A DNA stretch of 64,000 bases from Bacteroidia bacterium (GCA_020635905.1 JACJYV010000002.1:1178001-1242000); one strand, 5' to 3'. Shown: positions 42,771 through 52,769, counted from the first letter of the stretch. Made by a program: numbers and translations. Notes: a model not told the origin generated them from the sequence alone.

Positions 42771-42977
42771 TTCTGGATCAATTATTAATCAACGGATCAG
42801 TACAGGCACTAATCCTTCCCTAATTTACCCTTCCCGCCCATCTTCTCAAAATGGGTTGATTAATTGGAGGAGAAATTGGTCATGCGGGTAGCTTTCCTTG
42901 CGATCAGGAGCGCCCTTCGCCCAATGCAGTTCAGATTAAGGGTCAAAAGAATGAAAAGTAAAATTGAATTTCTTATT

Positions 42978-45900
42978 TCACTCAAAAAACTCCAGCGGAC
43001 CCTGGTTATTACCCACCAGGAAGATGGTTTTACCATTTCCTGATTTGAGAGCCAAAATTTGGCGGGAGTCTGAATTGAGGTAAAAACCTGATTGGGAAGC
43101 GGATAAGGCACGGAATTTCCCCTCGCCTTCGCCCAGCAATATCAGTCCACGGCCGGCATCCTCCCGACCCAGGTCGGGGCTGGTGTCAAAGTGGTTGCCC
43201 ACCAGGACCAGATCGGGCTTGCCGTCAGCATTCAGGTCACGAACCAGCAGGTCTTTGAGCGGAAACATCTGAGCTTCAGGATTCAGGGGAATCTGTGTAA
43301 ATTTTCCCTTGCCATCGTTCAGCAATACCAGCGATTGAACCTGTTTCAGATACCATTTGGGAGCTGAGGACCATTTTTCCGGCCCAACCACTTCTTCTGA
43401 GGTTGCATAGGAATAGGATTTATAGGTATTGAACCTCCCCCTGAGTCCGGGTGCCTGGGTGGTGATCTGATCGAGTGAATATTTGGGGTATAATTTTCCG
43501 TCAGGAAAATAATAGGAGATCATACTTTCCACCGCCCCGTTTCCATCCAAATCTGACTGAGACAGCACGCCCGGGCTGCCTGCTGATACGCGGTAGGGAG
43601 AATTGGTGCCGCGGTTGCCCGCGATGATATCCAGATCGCCATCCTGGTCGATATCGACCTGCTCCAGGCTGTACCAAAGGCCATCTGATTGAGCCAATCC
43701 CCACTTTTCCGTCTCATCCACCCATTTTCCGCCCACCTGGCCCAGTACCCCAATGGGTTGCCAGGCCCGGGCAAGTACCAGTTCTGGTTTGCCATCCTGG
43801 TTGAGGTCAGAGGCCAGCACATCGTGCACCAGTCCCAGATCACCTTCATTGGGCAGGGAGGATGAAAGAGTAAATTTGCCCTGGTTGTTGATCAGCATGC
43901 AGGACCTCCCTCCGCGGGGATACTGACCCATCAGGGCTGCGCCTCCCACAAAAATATCCGGGTCGCCGTCCCCGTCAAAATCTGCACTGACCGCACTTTC
44001 GGCGGGAGAAGTCCAGGCAGGCAGGGCTTCTGAAGCAAAAGTAAAATTCCCCCGGCCATCATTGAGATAAAGGCGAAGGCCATAATTTTCAGGCTTGTCC
44101 GTTTCATGGAATCCGCTGGTGACAAAAAGGTCCAGATCCCCGTCACCATCTGTATCCAGAAAAATGCTTTTGCCATCCTTTTTGTTTTGGTGTTGGTTGA
44201 ATTCAGGTTGAGCAGAAAGTTGGAATTTCCCATTTTTGCCTTGCAGGTACAATTTTCCAGGAGTTCCCGAACCACCCCCAAAGTAGAAATCGTCAAGCCC
44301 ATCGCCATTTACATCAGCTCTTGCCAGCCAGGGGCCCATTTGAGAAATGGCATTTTCCAGCAACCCATCTGATTTGAAGTCAACAAATGCGCTTTCCTGG
44401 TGCAACACTGGCGGATTATCCAGGCCGACCTTTTGGGTTAACAATGCCGAAGCAAGGGCTTTGCCCACAAGGACGGTATCCCGTCCGTTTTCGGGCGTAA
44501 CAACCAGTTTCTGGTCGGGAGATACCTGGTCGAGGACTTTGGTTTTTCCATTGGGCCATTGCACCACCACTTTCAGGGGAGCCTTGTTTTCTCCCAGGCC
44601 AAAATTAAACCCATGATCCACACAACTCAGAAAACCCCGGCAGGGATATAACTCCTGGTACTGGGTTTCCCCTCCTCCCACGACCCAGATTTTTGCGCCT
44701 TCGGCGAATGGGTTTTCCTTCGGCCCCTTTAGTTCCAGGGCCAGATAGTGCTTGTCGGGTTGAGTTTCACGGCTTTGATTTTTATACAGAAAGGAAGCCT
44801 GATTAAAATTATTCACCACCAAATCCAGATCGCCATCCTGGTCCAGATCTCCGTAGGCCGCGCCATTGGAAAAACTGTTTTGGCCAAGCCCCCAGGCAGT
44901 GCTTACATTTTTGAATTGCAGCCCGTCTTCATTGTGATACATGTAATTGGTGAGGGGAGTGGAAGGAACGGAACTCAGCAACTCCATTTTTCGCACAAAC
45001 TGGGGCCCACCACTTTTGCGGATAATGTCGGGCGAGGTGTACTTGATGTAATCCATGTCGGTCACATCACGGGCGTATCCGTTGGTGACAAACAGGTCTT
45101 TGCGTCCGTCGTTGTCGAAATCGGCCAGCAGGGGCGCCCAGCTCCAGTCTGTGTAGGCCACGCCGGCAAACTTGGCCACTTCGCTGAAGGCGCCCTGCCC
45201 GTTATTGATCTGGAGGCAGTTTCCTTCGACCTGGTAATGGAGTTTGTATTCTGCGATGGATTGGAAAATATCATAAGGGGCAAAGCCCCGCAATTGCTTT
45301 TGCCGGTAATTTTCTTCTGAAACCATATCCGTGGTCACGATATCGGGCAGGCCGTCATTATTATAATCTGCGATGTCCGAACCCATCGAATTTTTACTGA
45401 TATGCATCATCATGGATTCGATCTGGTCCGCAAATGTGCCATCACCCTGATTGATATACAGGTGATCTTTGGTGGCATAGTCTGATGTGACATATATATC
45501 AGGACGATTATCCTGGTTGATATCACCAATGGTGGCGCTCAGGGTGTAATCGTAGGTCATGAGCCCGGCGGGAATGGTCACGTCCGTGAAGGTGTTATTG
45601 CCCTCATTGCGGTATAATTTATTGGAAAAATAGGTGTATTGCAGGCCTTTTTCCTGCCTCATGCGGGCAAGTTCTCCTTTCCATTCACGCTCGGGAATGA
45701 TGTATAGCACATTCTGAAAGTCAGCCCGGTGATTGATCAGGAACATGTCGAGGTCGCCATCGCCGTCGTAATCAAAGAAACTGGCATGATTGGAAAATCC
45801 GGGATCGTCCAGGCCAAAATCCTTTCCCTTTTCGGTAAAGGTCAGGTCCTGGTTGTTGATGAAGAGGAGGTTGCGCCGCTGTTGAGGGTCTGCATAAAAG

Positions 45901-46334
45901 GATTTGCACAGGTAAATATCCAGAAATCCGTCTGCGTTTACATCGGCGAGGGTTATGCCTGTTTGAAAGGCATTGGTGAGCACCCTGGCGCTTTCGGTAA
46001 TATCCCGGAATTTCAAATTGCCTTCGTTCAGAAAAACCCGGGCTCCATAGAGATTTCCCCCCATCACAATTTCAGGAAGTCCGTCATTATTCAGGTCGCC
46101 AATGGCCACTCCCGAGCCGTTATAGTAGTATTCATAAGCCATCACATTCATATCCTCATTCTCCACCACGTTATTCTGGTAATTAAAGCCGGAGGAAGTG
46201 GGATCTAACAAGGAAAAAACAGGAGTGATTTTTTCAGTTTCGGGGGTTTTCCCTGGCAAATTCTCCTGGTTTTTACCACAGGAAAGGAAAACCAGGGAGA
46301 TCAGAAATGCTGGAATCCAGTTAGTTTGATTCAT
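42978..46334 (-). CDS. FG-GAP/VCBS repeat and ASPIC/UnbV domain lipoprotein (CRTAC-like)
   Basis: Lipoprotein of 1118 aa; the ATG at 46334 gives a lipobox VFLSC (Cys19). The much longer open frame upstream would run through the preceding gene and is rejected. Many FG-GAP calcium-binding turns (DLNNDGLPEIVMGG, DVNADGFLDIYL, DYDGDGDLDMFLI) form one or two propellers, and residues about 520-590 are the ASPIC/UnbV domain (VVVQWPNGKTKVLDQVSP). It overlaps the haloperoxidase-like gene by 14 bp, so translation is coupled. Likely surface-exposed; the ligand is unknown. Confidence 0.9.
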   Translation of the reverse strand: MNQTNWIPAFLISLVFLSCGKNQENLPGKTPETEKITPVFSLLDPTSSGFNYQNNVVENEDMNVMAYEYYYNGSGVAIGDLNNDGLPEIVMGGNLYGARVFLNEGNLKFRDITESARVLTNAFQTGITLADVNADGFLDIYLCKSFYADPQQRRNLLFINNQDLTFTEKGKDFGLDDPGFSNHASFFDYDGDGDLDMFLINHRADFQNVLYIIPEREWKGELARMRQEKGLQYTYFSNKLYRNEGNNTFTDVTIPAGLMTYDYTLSATIGDINQDNRPDIYVTSDYATKDHLYINQGDGTFADQIESMMMHISKNSMGSDIADYNNDGLPDIVTTDMVSEENYRQKQLRGFAPYDIFQSIAEYKLHYQVEGNCLQINNGQGAFSEVAKFAGVAYTDWSWAPLLADFDNDGRKDLFVTNGYARDVTDMDYIKYTSPDIIRKSGGPQFVRKMELLSSVPSTPLTNYMYHNEDGLQFKNVSTAWGLGQNSFSNGAAYGDLDQDGDLDLVVNNFNQASFLYKNQSRETQPDKHYLALELKGPKENPFAEGAKIWVVGGGETQYQELYPCRGFLSCVDHGFNFGLGENKAPLKVVVQWPNGKTKVLDQVSPDQKLVVTPENGRDTVLVGKALASALLTQKVGLDNPPVLHQESAFVDFKSDGLLENAISQMGPWLARADVNGDGLDDFYFGGGSGTPGKLYLQGKNGKFQLSAQPEFNQHQNKKDGKSIFLDTDGDGDLDLFVTSGFHETDKPENYGLRLYLNDGRGNFTFASEALPAWTSPAESAVSADFDGDGDPDIFVGGAALMGQYPRGGRSCMLINNQGKFTLSSSLPNEGDLGLVHDVLASDLNQDGKPELVLARAWQPIGVLGQVGGKWVDETEKWGLAQSDGLWYSLEQVDIDQDGDLDIIAGNRGTNSPYRVSAGSPGVLSQSDLDGNGAVESMISYYFPDGKLYPKYSLDQITTQAPGLRGRFNTYKSYSYATSEEVVGPEKWSSAPKWYLKQVQSLVLLNDGKGKFTQIPLNPEAQMFPLKDLLVRDLNADGKPDLVLVGNHFDTSPDLGREDAGRGLILLGEGEGKFRALSASQSGFYLNSDSRQILALKSGNGKTIFLVGNNQGPLEFFE

Positions 46335-47655
46335 TTTTACTTTTTTCAGAGGGCCATTGATTGAGGTGATAATTGGCAACATTTCTTCCCAGTTGCATGC
46401 CGTCGTCCAGGGCTTTGATAAAGTGAATTCCACCATAAAAACGGCTGTCAGAAACTTCCTGCACTGCCCCTGAAAGGGAGGTGAATTTTCGGGGTGGATA
46501 GCCAAAAGGAACTTCAGAGCTGTCTGTAAATGCAATCTCATCCCCAAAACGGGCCGCCAGAATGGTGGCCGAAGCGGCAGAGACAGTACTGTGTCCGCTG
46601 GGATATTCGGGGAAAGCCGGCGTGACCAGAAAAGGTTTCCAGTTGGGATCCAGGTTGTCGAGGATCACGGTTACAGGGCGGATGGAATGAAAATAATATT
46701 TGGCTTCCCAGGAGGTGATAAATGCATCGTGCATGGCCAGGGCCATCTGGCAATAAATCCGGGCAGCTTCCCGCAGTTCCAGCTTTTCCCGTTTGGCAAA
46801 TCCCCGGCAGATATTCATCCAGTGACCACCCGGGGTTAATTTTTTTTCAATGGTGGTGGCATGTCCTTCGTGAATGGGAACCACGGAATTATCGTCCCAA
46901 TGGCGGGCAATGGCAGTTTCCTCCTCGGTCAGGTTGCGGGTTTTCTTCAAAAGGGAATCAAACTGCAACATGAAATCACTGTTGGGATCAAGGCTGTAGT
47001 CATAAGGCCCTTCGGGCCGAAATTGCATTCCTGAATCCAGCAGAAAAGGACGGATAATATTCCAGTGCGGCTCCAGCGCATCCATGTAATCCTGCGGGGT
47101 GGGTCGCCATTGTCCTTCCTCCTGAAGCAGGGTGTAACGGGGCATACTGCGGGTAACGGGATACCCGTCGCCATTCATCCAGGGGATAAATGCATCTGTA
47201 AACTGTTTGGTGGTTTCCTCCTCAGCCTCAATTTCCTGATCGCTCCAGCCATTTTTCTTCTGAAGGTCCTTCCACCTGGCAAATTCCTCGTCCAGATTGG
47301 TATCCGTATAAACCAACTGGCGTCCAATGTGGTAAATTCCAATTCCGGCGCGTACGGCTCTCACCTTAAAATCGGGAGAGGAGGCTGCTTTGGGCATTTC
47401 GGAAAGATGTGCGGGGAAAAGGGTAGCCCGTTCAACCGAGTCAGAAAGCAAATAATAATAGGCGAGATTGGAATAAGCATAGATGCGGGCGGCCACCGGC
47501 GGATTGAATCCATCATGGATAATGGCTTCATCCAGGGCCTGATTCCACTCGTGAATTTCGTGTGAACCGGGTTCTTTATGGCTTTCCCGTGGCCTGCAGG
47601 AGGAAAGGAGGGTCACGCTTACCCCGGCCAGGATAATCAGAAGGGTTGTTCTCAT
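46321..47655 (-). CDS. Vanadium-haloperoxidase / PAP2-superfamily lipoprotein
   Basis: Lipoprotein of 444 aa (ATG at 47655, lipobox LLSSC, Cys20). The C-terminal half has the acid-phosphatase/haloperoxidase signature: HSIRPVTVILD, PSGHSTVSAA and SDSRFYGGIHF. These supply the Arg and His ligands for phosphate or vanadate. Activity (halide oxidation or phosphatase) cannot be decided. It overlaps the FG-GAP/ASPIC gene; I recall this pair as recurrent in Bacteroidota, suggesting a surface complex. Confidence 0.88.
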   Translation of the reverse strand: MRTTLLIILAGVSVTLLSSCRPRESHKEPGSHEIHEWNQALDEAIIHDGFNPPVAARIYAYSNLAYYYLLSDSVERATLFPAHLSEMPKAASSPDFKVRAVRAGIGIYHIGRQLVYTDTNLDEEFARWKDLQKKNGWSDQEIEAEEETTKQFTDAFIPWMNGDGYPVTRSMPRYTLLQEEGQWRPTPQDYMDALEPHWNIIRPFLLDSGMQFRPEGPYDYSLDPNSDFMLQFDSLLKKTRNLTEEETAIARHWDDNSVVPIHEGHATTIEKKLTPGGHWMNICRGFAKREKLELREAARIYCQMALAMHDAFITSWEAKYYFHSIRPVTVILDNLDPNWKPFLVTPAFPEYPSGHSTVSAASATILAARFGDEIAFTDSSEVPFGYPPRKFTSLSGAVQEVSDSRFYGGIHFIKALDDGMQLGRNVANYHLNQWPSEKSKNESN

Positions 47656-47830
47656 ATTCAAATTTAGTAAACTATTGAAAACCCCGGAAAAAGATTGCGT
47701 TTTAAGAGAAGTTATCGGATTGAAAATCAGCGCAGATCACCTCCTTTGGGACAGATTATTTGGTGGGATTCCTTCACCCCGAAAAGTAATTGTAAATTGG
47801 GCCTGAATCCCGGGCAAACAAGTGGACCCC

Positions 47831-48724
47831 ATGAAACAGTTTTTCAGGTTAATTTTTCTATCCATGCTTCTGGCGGCTTGTCGGGGATCAGAATCTGCCC
47901 GCATTTCAACCCCTGATGATTCTGTCCGGGAGCGCATGCAAAAAGACATCGAATTTCTGGCTTCGCCAGATATGGGGGGCCGTCCGGCTGGCTCTGAGTA
48001 CGAAAAAATGGCCTCCAGCTACCTGAAGGCCTCCCTGAAGCAAGCCGGCCTGAAACCCAAAGGCTTGCCCTTTCGGGTGGAAAGGGAGGGCGAAGCCGCC
48101 CTCGATTGCGAAAATATTTTCGCTTTTCTGGACCACAAGGCCGACAGCACCATCCTGATCAGCGCCCATTACGACCATCTGGGACTGGGCAGCGGCAAGT
48201 CGCTTGAAATAAGGGGCGAGGGCATTCACCCCGGGGCAGACGACAATGCCAGCGGGGTGGCAATTTTGCTGGAACTGGCCCGGGCCATGGCCCGGGAGAA
48301 AAAGGGAAAATATAATGTGGCCTTCGTGGCCTTTTCAGCCCATGAAATCGGGCGTTACGGGGTGCAGGATTTTTTGAAAAATCCCCTGTTGAATCAGCAA
48401 AAGTGGAAACTTTGCCTCAACCTCGACATGGTGGGAAGACTCAATGAGCGAAGCAATACCTTGAAATTGAGTGTTTGTCAGCAATTTCCCGGGCTTTTCC
48501 GCCTGGAAAATCTGGGTACAGAGGCCGGATTGAAAATCCGGCCAGACCTGGAAGGAGAAGTCGAAAACGACTATTCTATTCTTTGCGAGGCGGGCCTGCC
48601 TGCGATTTCCCTGACCACAGGTATTCATGACGATTACCATCGCCGGGGTGACACCCCGGCAAAAATCAATTACGCTGGCATGGAAAAAATACTTGGCTAT
48701 TGCCGCCTTATAATGGGATTTTGA
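47831..48724 (+). CDS. M28 family zinc peptidase, lipoprotein
   Basis: Lipoprotein peptidase of 297 aa (ATG at 47831 preferred to GTG at 47822; lipobox LLAAC, Cys17). Metal ligands of M28 are visible: SAHYDHLG, PGADDNASGV, NLDMVGRL and the final HDDYHRRGDTPAKI. The usual EE pair is HE here (FSAHEIGRYG), a variant I recall in Bacteroidota members. It probably releases N-terminal amino acids from peptides outside the inner membrane. It is divergent from the haloperoxidase gene. Confidence 0.88.
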   Translation: MKQFFRLIFLSMLLAACRGSESARISTPDDSVRERMQKDIEFLASPDMGGRPAGSEYEKMASSYLKASLKQAGLKPKGLPFRVEREGEAALDCENIFAFLDHKADSTILISAHYDHLGLGSGKSLEIRGEGIHPGADDNASGVAILLELARAMAREKKGKYNVAFVAFSAHEIGRYGVQDFLKNPLLNQQKWKLCLNLDMVGRLNERSNTLKLSVCQQFPGLFRLENLGTEAGLKIRPDLEGEVENDYSILCEAGLPAISLTTGIHDDYHRRGDTPAKINYAGMEKILGYCRLIMGF

Positions 48725-48751
48725 TTTTCGGCAATTAGATTTCTGATAAAT

Positions 48752-48789
48752 AAAAAAAGCCGCCCTGGATTTCAGGGCGGCTTTTTTTA
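48752..48789. terminator. Bidirectional terminator
   Basis: Perfect stem AAGCCGCCCTG-GATTT-CAGGGCGGCTT flanked by A and T tracts, between the rightward M28 gene and the leftward collagen-like gene. Confidence 0.92.
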
Positions 48790-48804
48790 TGATTTCAGAT
48801 GGAA

Positions 48805-50676
48805 TTATTTACCGGCTGAATGGGGTTCAATTTTTACTCCCATTTTGGGTTGTGCGCTGGCAGGGATCGTTCCAAACTTGAGGGTTGATCCATCCCACCA
48901 CATACCTTCTGCAGCACTTTCCTTGTTGCCATCGTCATACATAACCTTTTTGAGGTTGTTGTCGAAAGAACCTTCGCGTACCACGGCAGGAATTTCAGCA
49001 CTGGTGCGGGCATCCACCCGGTCGCCTACGGCGATCCAGGAGATTTCCACCGAGCTGTTTCCATTATTTTGTTCGGTTACAGTAAATCCACCTTTATCGA
49101 CGGAAGAAATGTAAACTCCGTTGCAGGGACCCATGGGGGAAGCAGTTACTACTGGAGCTTCGCCCAGCAGGGCCTGATATTCAGCGTCGAAAGCTACATA
49201 GGCAGTTCCGTTAACCAGGGTAACTTTTCCTTTTTTGTAAACCACTACGTCAGGAGAAGTTACGGAGTAAGCTGCACTGCGCTGCTCGCCGTTGGAAACG
49301 ATTTCAACGTTTTTACCAGAGGTATAAACATCTCCAAGGTTGTAAGATGCAAAAAGCTCGCCGGCATTCAGCTGACCGATCACGCTACCGCGGGAAACAG
49401 TACCTACGAGGTCGCCGAAAAAGCCACCACCAATACCGGACATATCTTTGGTGGGCAGGTAACCAGTACCACTTGCGTATCCGGCGGAACCATAAACGCC
49501 ATAGGTGGCAGATCCACTTGATTTGTATCCAAGAGATCCCCAGTAGGATCCATCGTAGCGTGCACCCATGACACCACCCGTGCGGGTATAGTCGTTCCAG
49601 GAGTGACCAACCGTACCAAAGGCATAAATGTCACCCCAGTAGTTGTAGCCAGCTACTGCGCTGTTTGAACCTGCGGCGCTGTAAGCAGAACCGTCGTTTT
49701 GGGTATCGCGGGTACGGTAACCGTAAATAGTGGCTTGTCCGTCGCCGGTAGCGGTAAGCTGGGTACGTACTACGTTAAGGTAGTAAGCAGCAGTGGGGGC
49801 TGCACCAATTGCAGTGGTGGTTGCGTCGTCGCGGAACTGGGAGTTGCCGCCGGTAGTGGCTGCAGTGAATTTAACCAGGTAGTTGGCGGTACCGTTGATG
49901 TTGGCTGAGCCAGCAGGGCCGGCAGGACCAGCGGGGCCGGCAGCACCCGTAGCTCCGGTTGCGCCAGTGGCTCCGGTCGGACCAGCAGGACCGGCAGGAC
50001 CAGTAGCTCCGGCAGGGCCGGTTGCACCGGCAGGGCCAGCAGGACCAGTGGCACCTGTAGCTCCGGTGGGACCAGCAGGACCGGCAGGACCAGCAGGCCC
50101 GGCAGGACCCATGGGGCCAATGGCACCCGTATCACCGGGAACACCCTGGGGACCGGCAGGACCAGCGGGGCCCATGGGGCCTACTGCACCGGTATCGCCA
50201 GCAACACCCTGGGGACCCTGAGGACCAGTCGGACCGGCAGGTCCGGCAGGACCAGCGGGGCCGGGAGTGCCGCTGTTTTCAGCATACAATGCATAAGGAA
50301 CGCTCAGCAGTTGCTGGGTTCCGAGGGTGGTGTAGGAAGTACCACCTGAAGCGTCCATGGCTACTTCGATGAAGTAAGGGCCGGTGCTCCAGTTGATGCT
50401 GGCGAAGGTGCCGGTAACAGCAGTTCCGCCCCCAATGGCCACATTCAGCAGACCAATGTTGGAGGTGGTAACAGCATGGGTTTCAGCATACACCACGGTA
50501 CCTGTGGCTGTTGTCTGGCGAATGGAAAGCTTAAGACCTACCGCCTGGGAGGGCAGGATATTGCCTGAACCGTCGCGGGCGACGGCCTGGTAATTGAACT
50601 TGCTGGGTGCCTGGGCCTGAAGCAGGCCGGCCATCATCAGCAAAGTCAGTGCAAAAAGTAAATATTTTGATTTCAT
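48805..50676 (-). CDS. Secreted collagen-like (Gly-X-Y) repeat protein
   Basis: Protein of 623 aa with a signal peptide (residues 1-22). Residues 23-133 form an N-terminal domain common in Bacteroidota secreted proteins (SKFNYQAVARDGSGN to LLSVPYALYAEN). Residues 136-257 are about 40 uninterrupted Gly-X-Y triplets, mostly GPA, GPT, GAT and GPM, predicting a collagen triple helix. The C-terminal 360 residues are Gly/Ser/Tyr-rich and of unknown fold, and there is no clear T9SS domain. A homotrimeric surface fibre or stalk is likely. The next upstream gene encodes a small T9SS cargo and is 16 bp away. Confidence 0.88.
   Translation of the reverse strand: MKSKYLLFALTLLMMAGLLQAQAPSKFNYQAVARDGSGNILPSQAVGLKLSIRQTTATGTVVYAETHAVTTSNIGLLNVAIGGGTAVTGTFASINWSTGPYFIEVAMDASGGTSYTTLGTQQLLSVPYALYAENSGTPGPAGPAGPAGPTGPQGPQGVAGDTGAVGPMGPAGPAGPQGVPGDTGAIGPMGPAGPAGPAGPAGPTGATGATGPAGPAGATGPAGATGPAGPAGPTGATGATGATGAAGPAGPAGPAGSANINGTANYLVKFTAATTGGNSQFRDDATTTAIGAAPTAAYYLNVVRTQLTATGDGQATIYGYRTRDTQNDGSAYSAAGSNSAVAGYNYWGDIYAFGTVGHSWNDYTRTGGVMGARYDGSYWGSLGYKSSGSATYGVYGSAGYASGTGYLPTKDMSGIGGGFFGDLVGTVSRGSVIGQLNAGELFASYNLGDVYTSGKNVEIVSNGEQRSAAYSVTSPDVVVYKKGKVTLVNGTAYVAFDAEYQALLGEAPVVTASPMGPCNGVYISSVDKGGFTVTEQNNGNSSVEISWIAVGDRVDARTSAEIPAVVREGSFDNNLKKVMYDDGNKESAAEGMWWDGSTLKFGTIPASAQPKMGVKIEPHSAGK
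49906..50271 (-). repeat. Gly-X-Y coding repeat
   Basis: In-frame 9-bp-based repeat encoding the collagen-like segment (GGNCCNGCN-type codons). Synonymous third positions vary among units, so the repeat is kept by selection on protein rather than being a fresh expansion. Confidence 0.85.
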
Positions 50677-50692
50677 AGTAATCTCTTGAACA

Positions 50693-51175
50693 TTAGTTGG
50701 AAAGTTTCAAAAAGGTAAAATTCTTCACCGGATCGCCGTTGGCTCTGTTGACCCGCAGGAAGTATTTTCCGTCGGAAATGTTCTGAACATCCAGGGAAAG
50801 CTCTTTGCGAAATTTCCTGGAATCAAAAACGATTTGGCCCAATGCATTGAAAACCGACACTTCCAGTTCTTCATCGCTCGTGGTTTCGAGGTTCAGAAAC
50901 TGCTGGGCCGGGTTGGGGAAGAGGTTAATCGAATAAGATTCGATGATCTCTTCAACGCCAACAATATCAATTTTGGGTTGATTGAATCCCTGGGTTAGCA
51001 CGTTCCCAGAGGAAGACAAGGTTGAGGTGGCAACTTCACCGATGGTGAATTCCATCCCTCCTGAGGCACCCGAGAAAGACCTGCCGCCATTGGCAACTAC
51101 CTGGGGACTCAGGGTTTGGGAAAAGACTGCAGAAAATCCCGCAATCCCCCCGAAGATTAATAGTAATTTCTTCAT
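50693..51175 (-). CDS. Small T9SS-sorted secreted protein
   Basis: Protein of 160 aa. The ATG at 51175 starts a signal peptide (KKLLLIFGGIAGFSAVFSQ). A short Gly/Ser-rich segment with GGMEFTIGEV and TQGFNQP, common near the N-terminus of Bacteroidota surface proteins, leads to a full T9SS sorting domain (NLFPNPAQQFLNLET ... DGKYFLRV). It lacks a recognisable functional domain. It is probably co-transcribed with the collagen-like gene 16 bp downstream and may be its surface partner. Confidence 0.78.
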   Translation of the reverse strand: MKKLLLIFGGIAGFSAVFSQTLSPQVVANGGRSFSGASGGMEFTIGEVATSTLSSSGNVLTQGFNQPKIDIVGVEEIIESYSINLFPNPAQQFLNLETTSDEELEVSVFNALGQIVFDSRKFRKELSLDVQNISDGKYFLRVNRANGDPVKNFTFLKLSN

Positions 51176-51432
51176 CTTGAGTCTAAAAAAATTTAAAAAA
51201 ATCTGGGGTACAAGAACCTGTGGCTCTTCACTTCTTGACAGGACGTGGAATGTTGGGGTTCTCATACTTTTCTCAGGTTGAATTTAGTGAATTTTTAGCA
51301 ATTTTTGAGGATTTTTTAAATAATTCTTAACCCAAAAACAACCTAACCATCAATTTGACCCTTTCAGGCCACTTTCGGTAAACAAATTGAATTTTTGATC
51401 TGAGTTTAGTCTTTCTCACCCCCCGTTTAGGA

Positions 51433-51440
51433 TATTTTTG
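51433..51440 (+). promoter_or_regulatory. Candidate Bacteroidota -7 promoter box
   Basis: TATTTTTG fits TAnnTTTG and lies 27 bp before the ATG of the DEAD-box helicase gene, within the 292-bp gap between divergent genes. Confidence 0.4.
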
Positions 51441-51467
51441 CAGGAAAGTAGTTGTAAATTCGCCTCC

Positions 51468-52739
51468 ATGAGATTTGAAGAGTATGCAATTGCCGGGGAA
51501 TTAAAGCGCAGTCTGGGTGAATTCGGCTATCAGAAACCCACGGATATTCAGTTCAGGGCTATTCCCTCAATCCTAAAAGGAGAAGACGTGCTGGCTATTG
51601 CCCAGACCGGAACCGGAAAAACTGCCGCCTTCGCAATTCCGGTCCTGCAACTGATTCACCAGCAGAAAAAAGACCGGCAGGCCCCCTTTCTGCGGGCCAT
51701 TATACTGGCTCCCACCCATGAACTGGCCCGCCAGATTCATGAGGTATTTCAGCAACTGGGCAAATATTCCAAAGTCATCTCCCTGTGCCTGACCGGCGGG
51801 GTGGACCAGGCGCCGCAGATTGCGGCCTTAAAAAAAGGAGTCGATGTGCTCATCGCCACTCCCGGACGCATGTTCGACCTGATCAGTCAGGGATTTATCA
51901 AACCCGACAAAGTCGGGATTCTGGTCCTCGACGAAGCCGACCACATGCTCGACCTGGGTTTCATCAAGGATATTCAGGACCTGACCCGTCTGCTGCCCCG
52001 CAAACGTCAGACCCTCTTTTTCTCAGCCACCATTGATGCGGCCATCAAGAAAGTGGCCTATTCTCTGGTTCACAACCCGATTCGCATTCAGATTTCCCCC
52101 AAAAATCCGGTCGCCAAAAACATCGACCACCGGGTGGCCTTCATTGGCATGGACGAAAAACGCTTTTTTCTGGAACGTCTGGTGCACGAAAACCCTGACA
52201 GCAGGATCATTGCTTTTGTACGCACCATTGTGCGGGCCGAGCGGGTGGTGGCGGCTATGTCCAGGGTGGGAATTGAAGCCCAATCCATTCACCGTGAAAA
52301 GGAGGAGGCCGACCGCATGCAGGTGATGGAAAATTTCAAATTGGGCAAAGTCAAACTGTTGATTGCCACTGACATCAGCGCCCGCGGCATCGACATCCCC
52401 AACGTGGATTTTGTGATCAATTACGATCTGCCCGAACAGGCCCAGAACTACGTGCATCGGGTGGGCCGCACGGGAAGGGGAAAGGAAAAAGGGCTGGCCA
52501 TTTCTTTTTGCAGTCCCGGGGAAAAGCCCGTTTTAGAGGAAATTGAATCCTTCCTGCAAAAACCTATTCTGGTGCTGGAAATTCATCCCGAAGATTACCG
52601 TGAAACTCTGCAAATGGCCCTCGACCCAAATGAAGACTGGAAATCTCTGCTGAAAGAGGCGGAAGAAGGCGAAAAAGGAGGTAAAAAAACCCGCAAGGAC
52701 TCCTCCAATAAGAAGAAAGCCCGCAAAAAAGGGAAATGA
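51468..52739 (+). CDS. DEAD-box RNA helicase (RhlE-like)
   Basis: ATP-dependent RNA helicase of 423 aa, cytosolic. All motifs are present: Q motif GYQKPTDIQ (20-28), AQTGTGKT (45-52), PTHELARQI, TPGRM, DEAD (155-158), SAT (186-188), ARGIDIPNVD and HRVGRTGR. The tail is basic (KKTRKDSSNKKKARKKGK), typical of RhlE-type proteins that act in ribosome assembly or RNA decay. The ATG at 51468 is used; a TTG ten codons upstream is less likely. Confidence 0.95.
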   Translation: MRFEEYAIAGELKRSLGEFGYQKPTDIQFRAIPSILKGEDVLAIAQTGTGKTAAFAIPVLQLIHQQKKDRQAPFLRAIILAPTHELARQIHEVFQQLGKYSKVISLCLTGGVDQAPQIAALKKGVDVLIATPGRMFDLISQGFIKPDKVGILVLDEADHMLDLGFIKDIQDLTRLLPRKRQTLFFSATIDAAIKKVAYSLVHNPIRIQISPKNPVAKNIDHRVAFIGMDEKRFFLERLVHENPDSRIIAFVRTIVRAERVVAAMSRVGIEAQSIHREKEEADRMQVMENFKLGKVKLLIATDISARGIDIPNVDFVINYDLPEQAQNYVHRVGRTGRGKEKGLAISFCSPGEKPVLEEIESFLQKPILVLEIHPEDYRETLQMALDPNEDWKSLLKEAEEGEKGGKKTRKDSSNKKKARKKGK

Positions 52740-52769
52740 AGGTTGAAGTCGGGTAAACTTTCCCTCAGA

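Noticed and set aside
46335..46547. 71-codon N-terminal extension of the FG-GAP/ASPIC protein
   Set aside because: It lies inside the haloperoxidase-like gene in another frame, and the internal ATG gives a proper lipoprotein signal.
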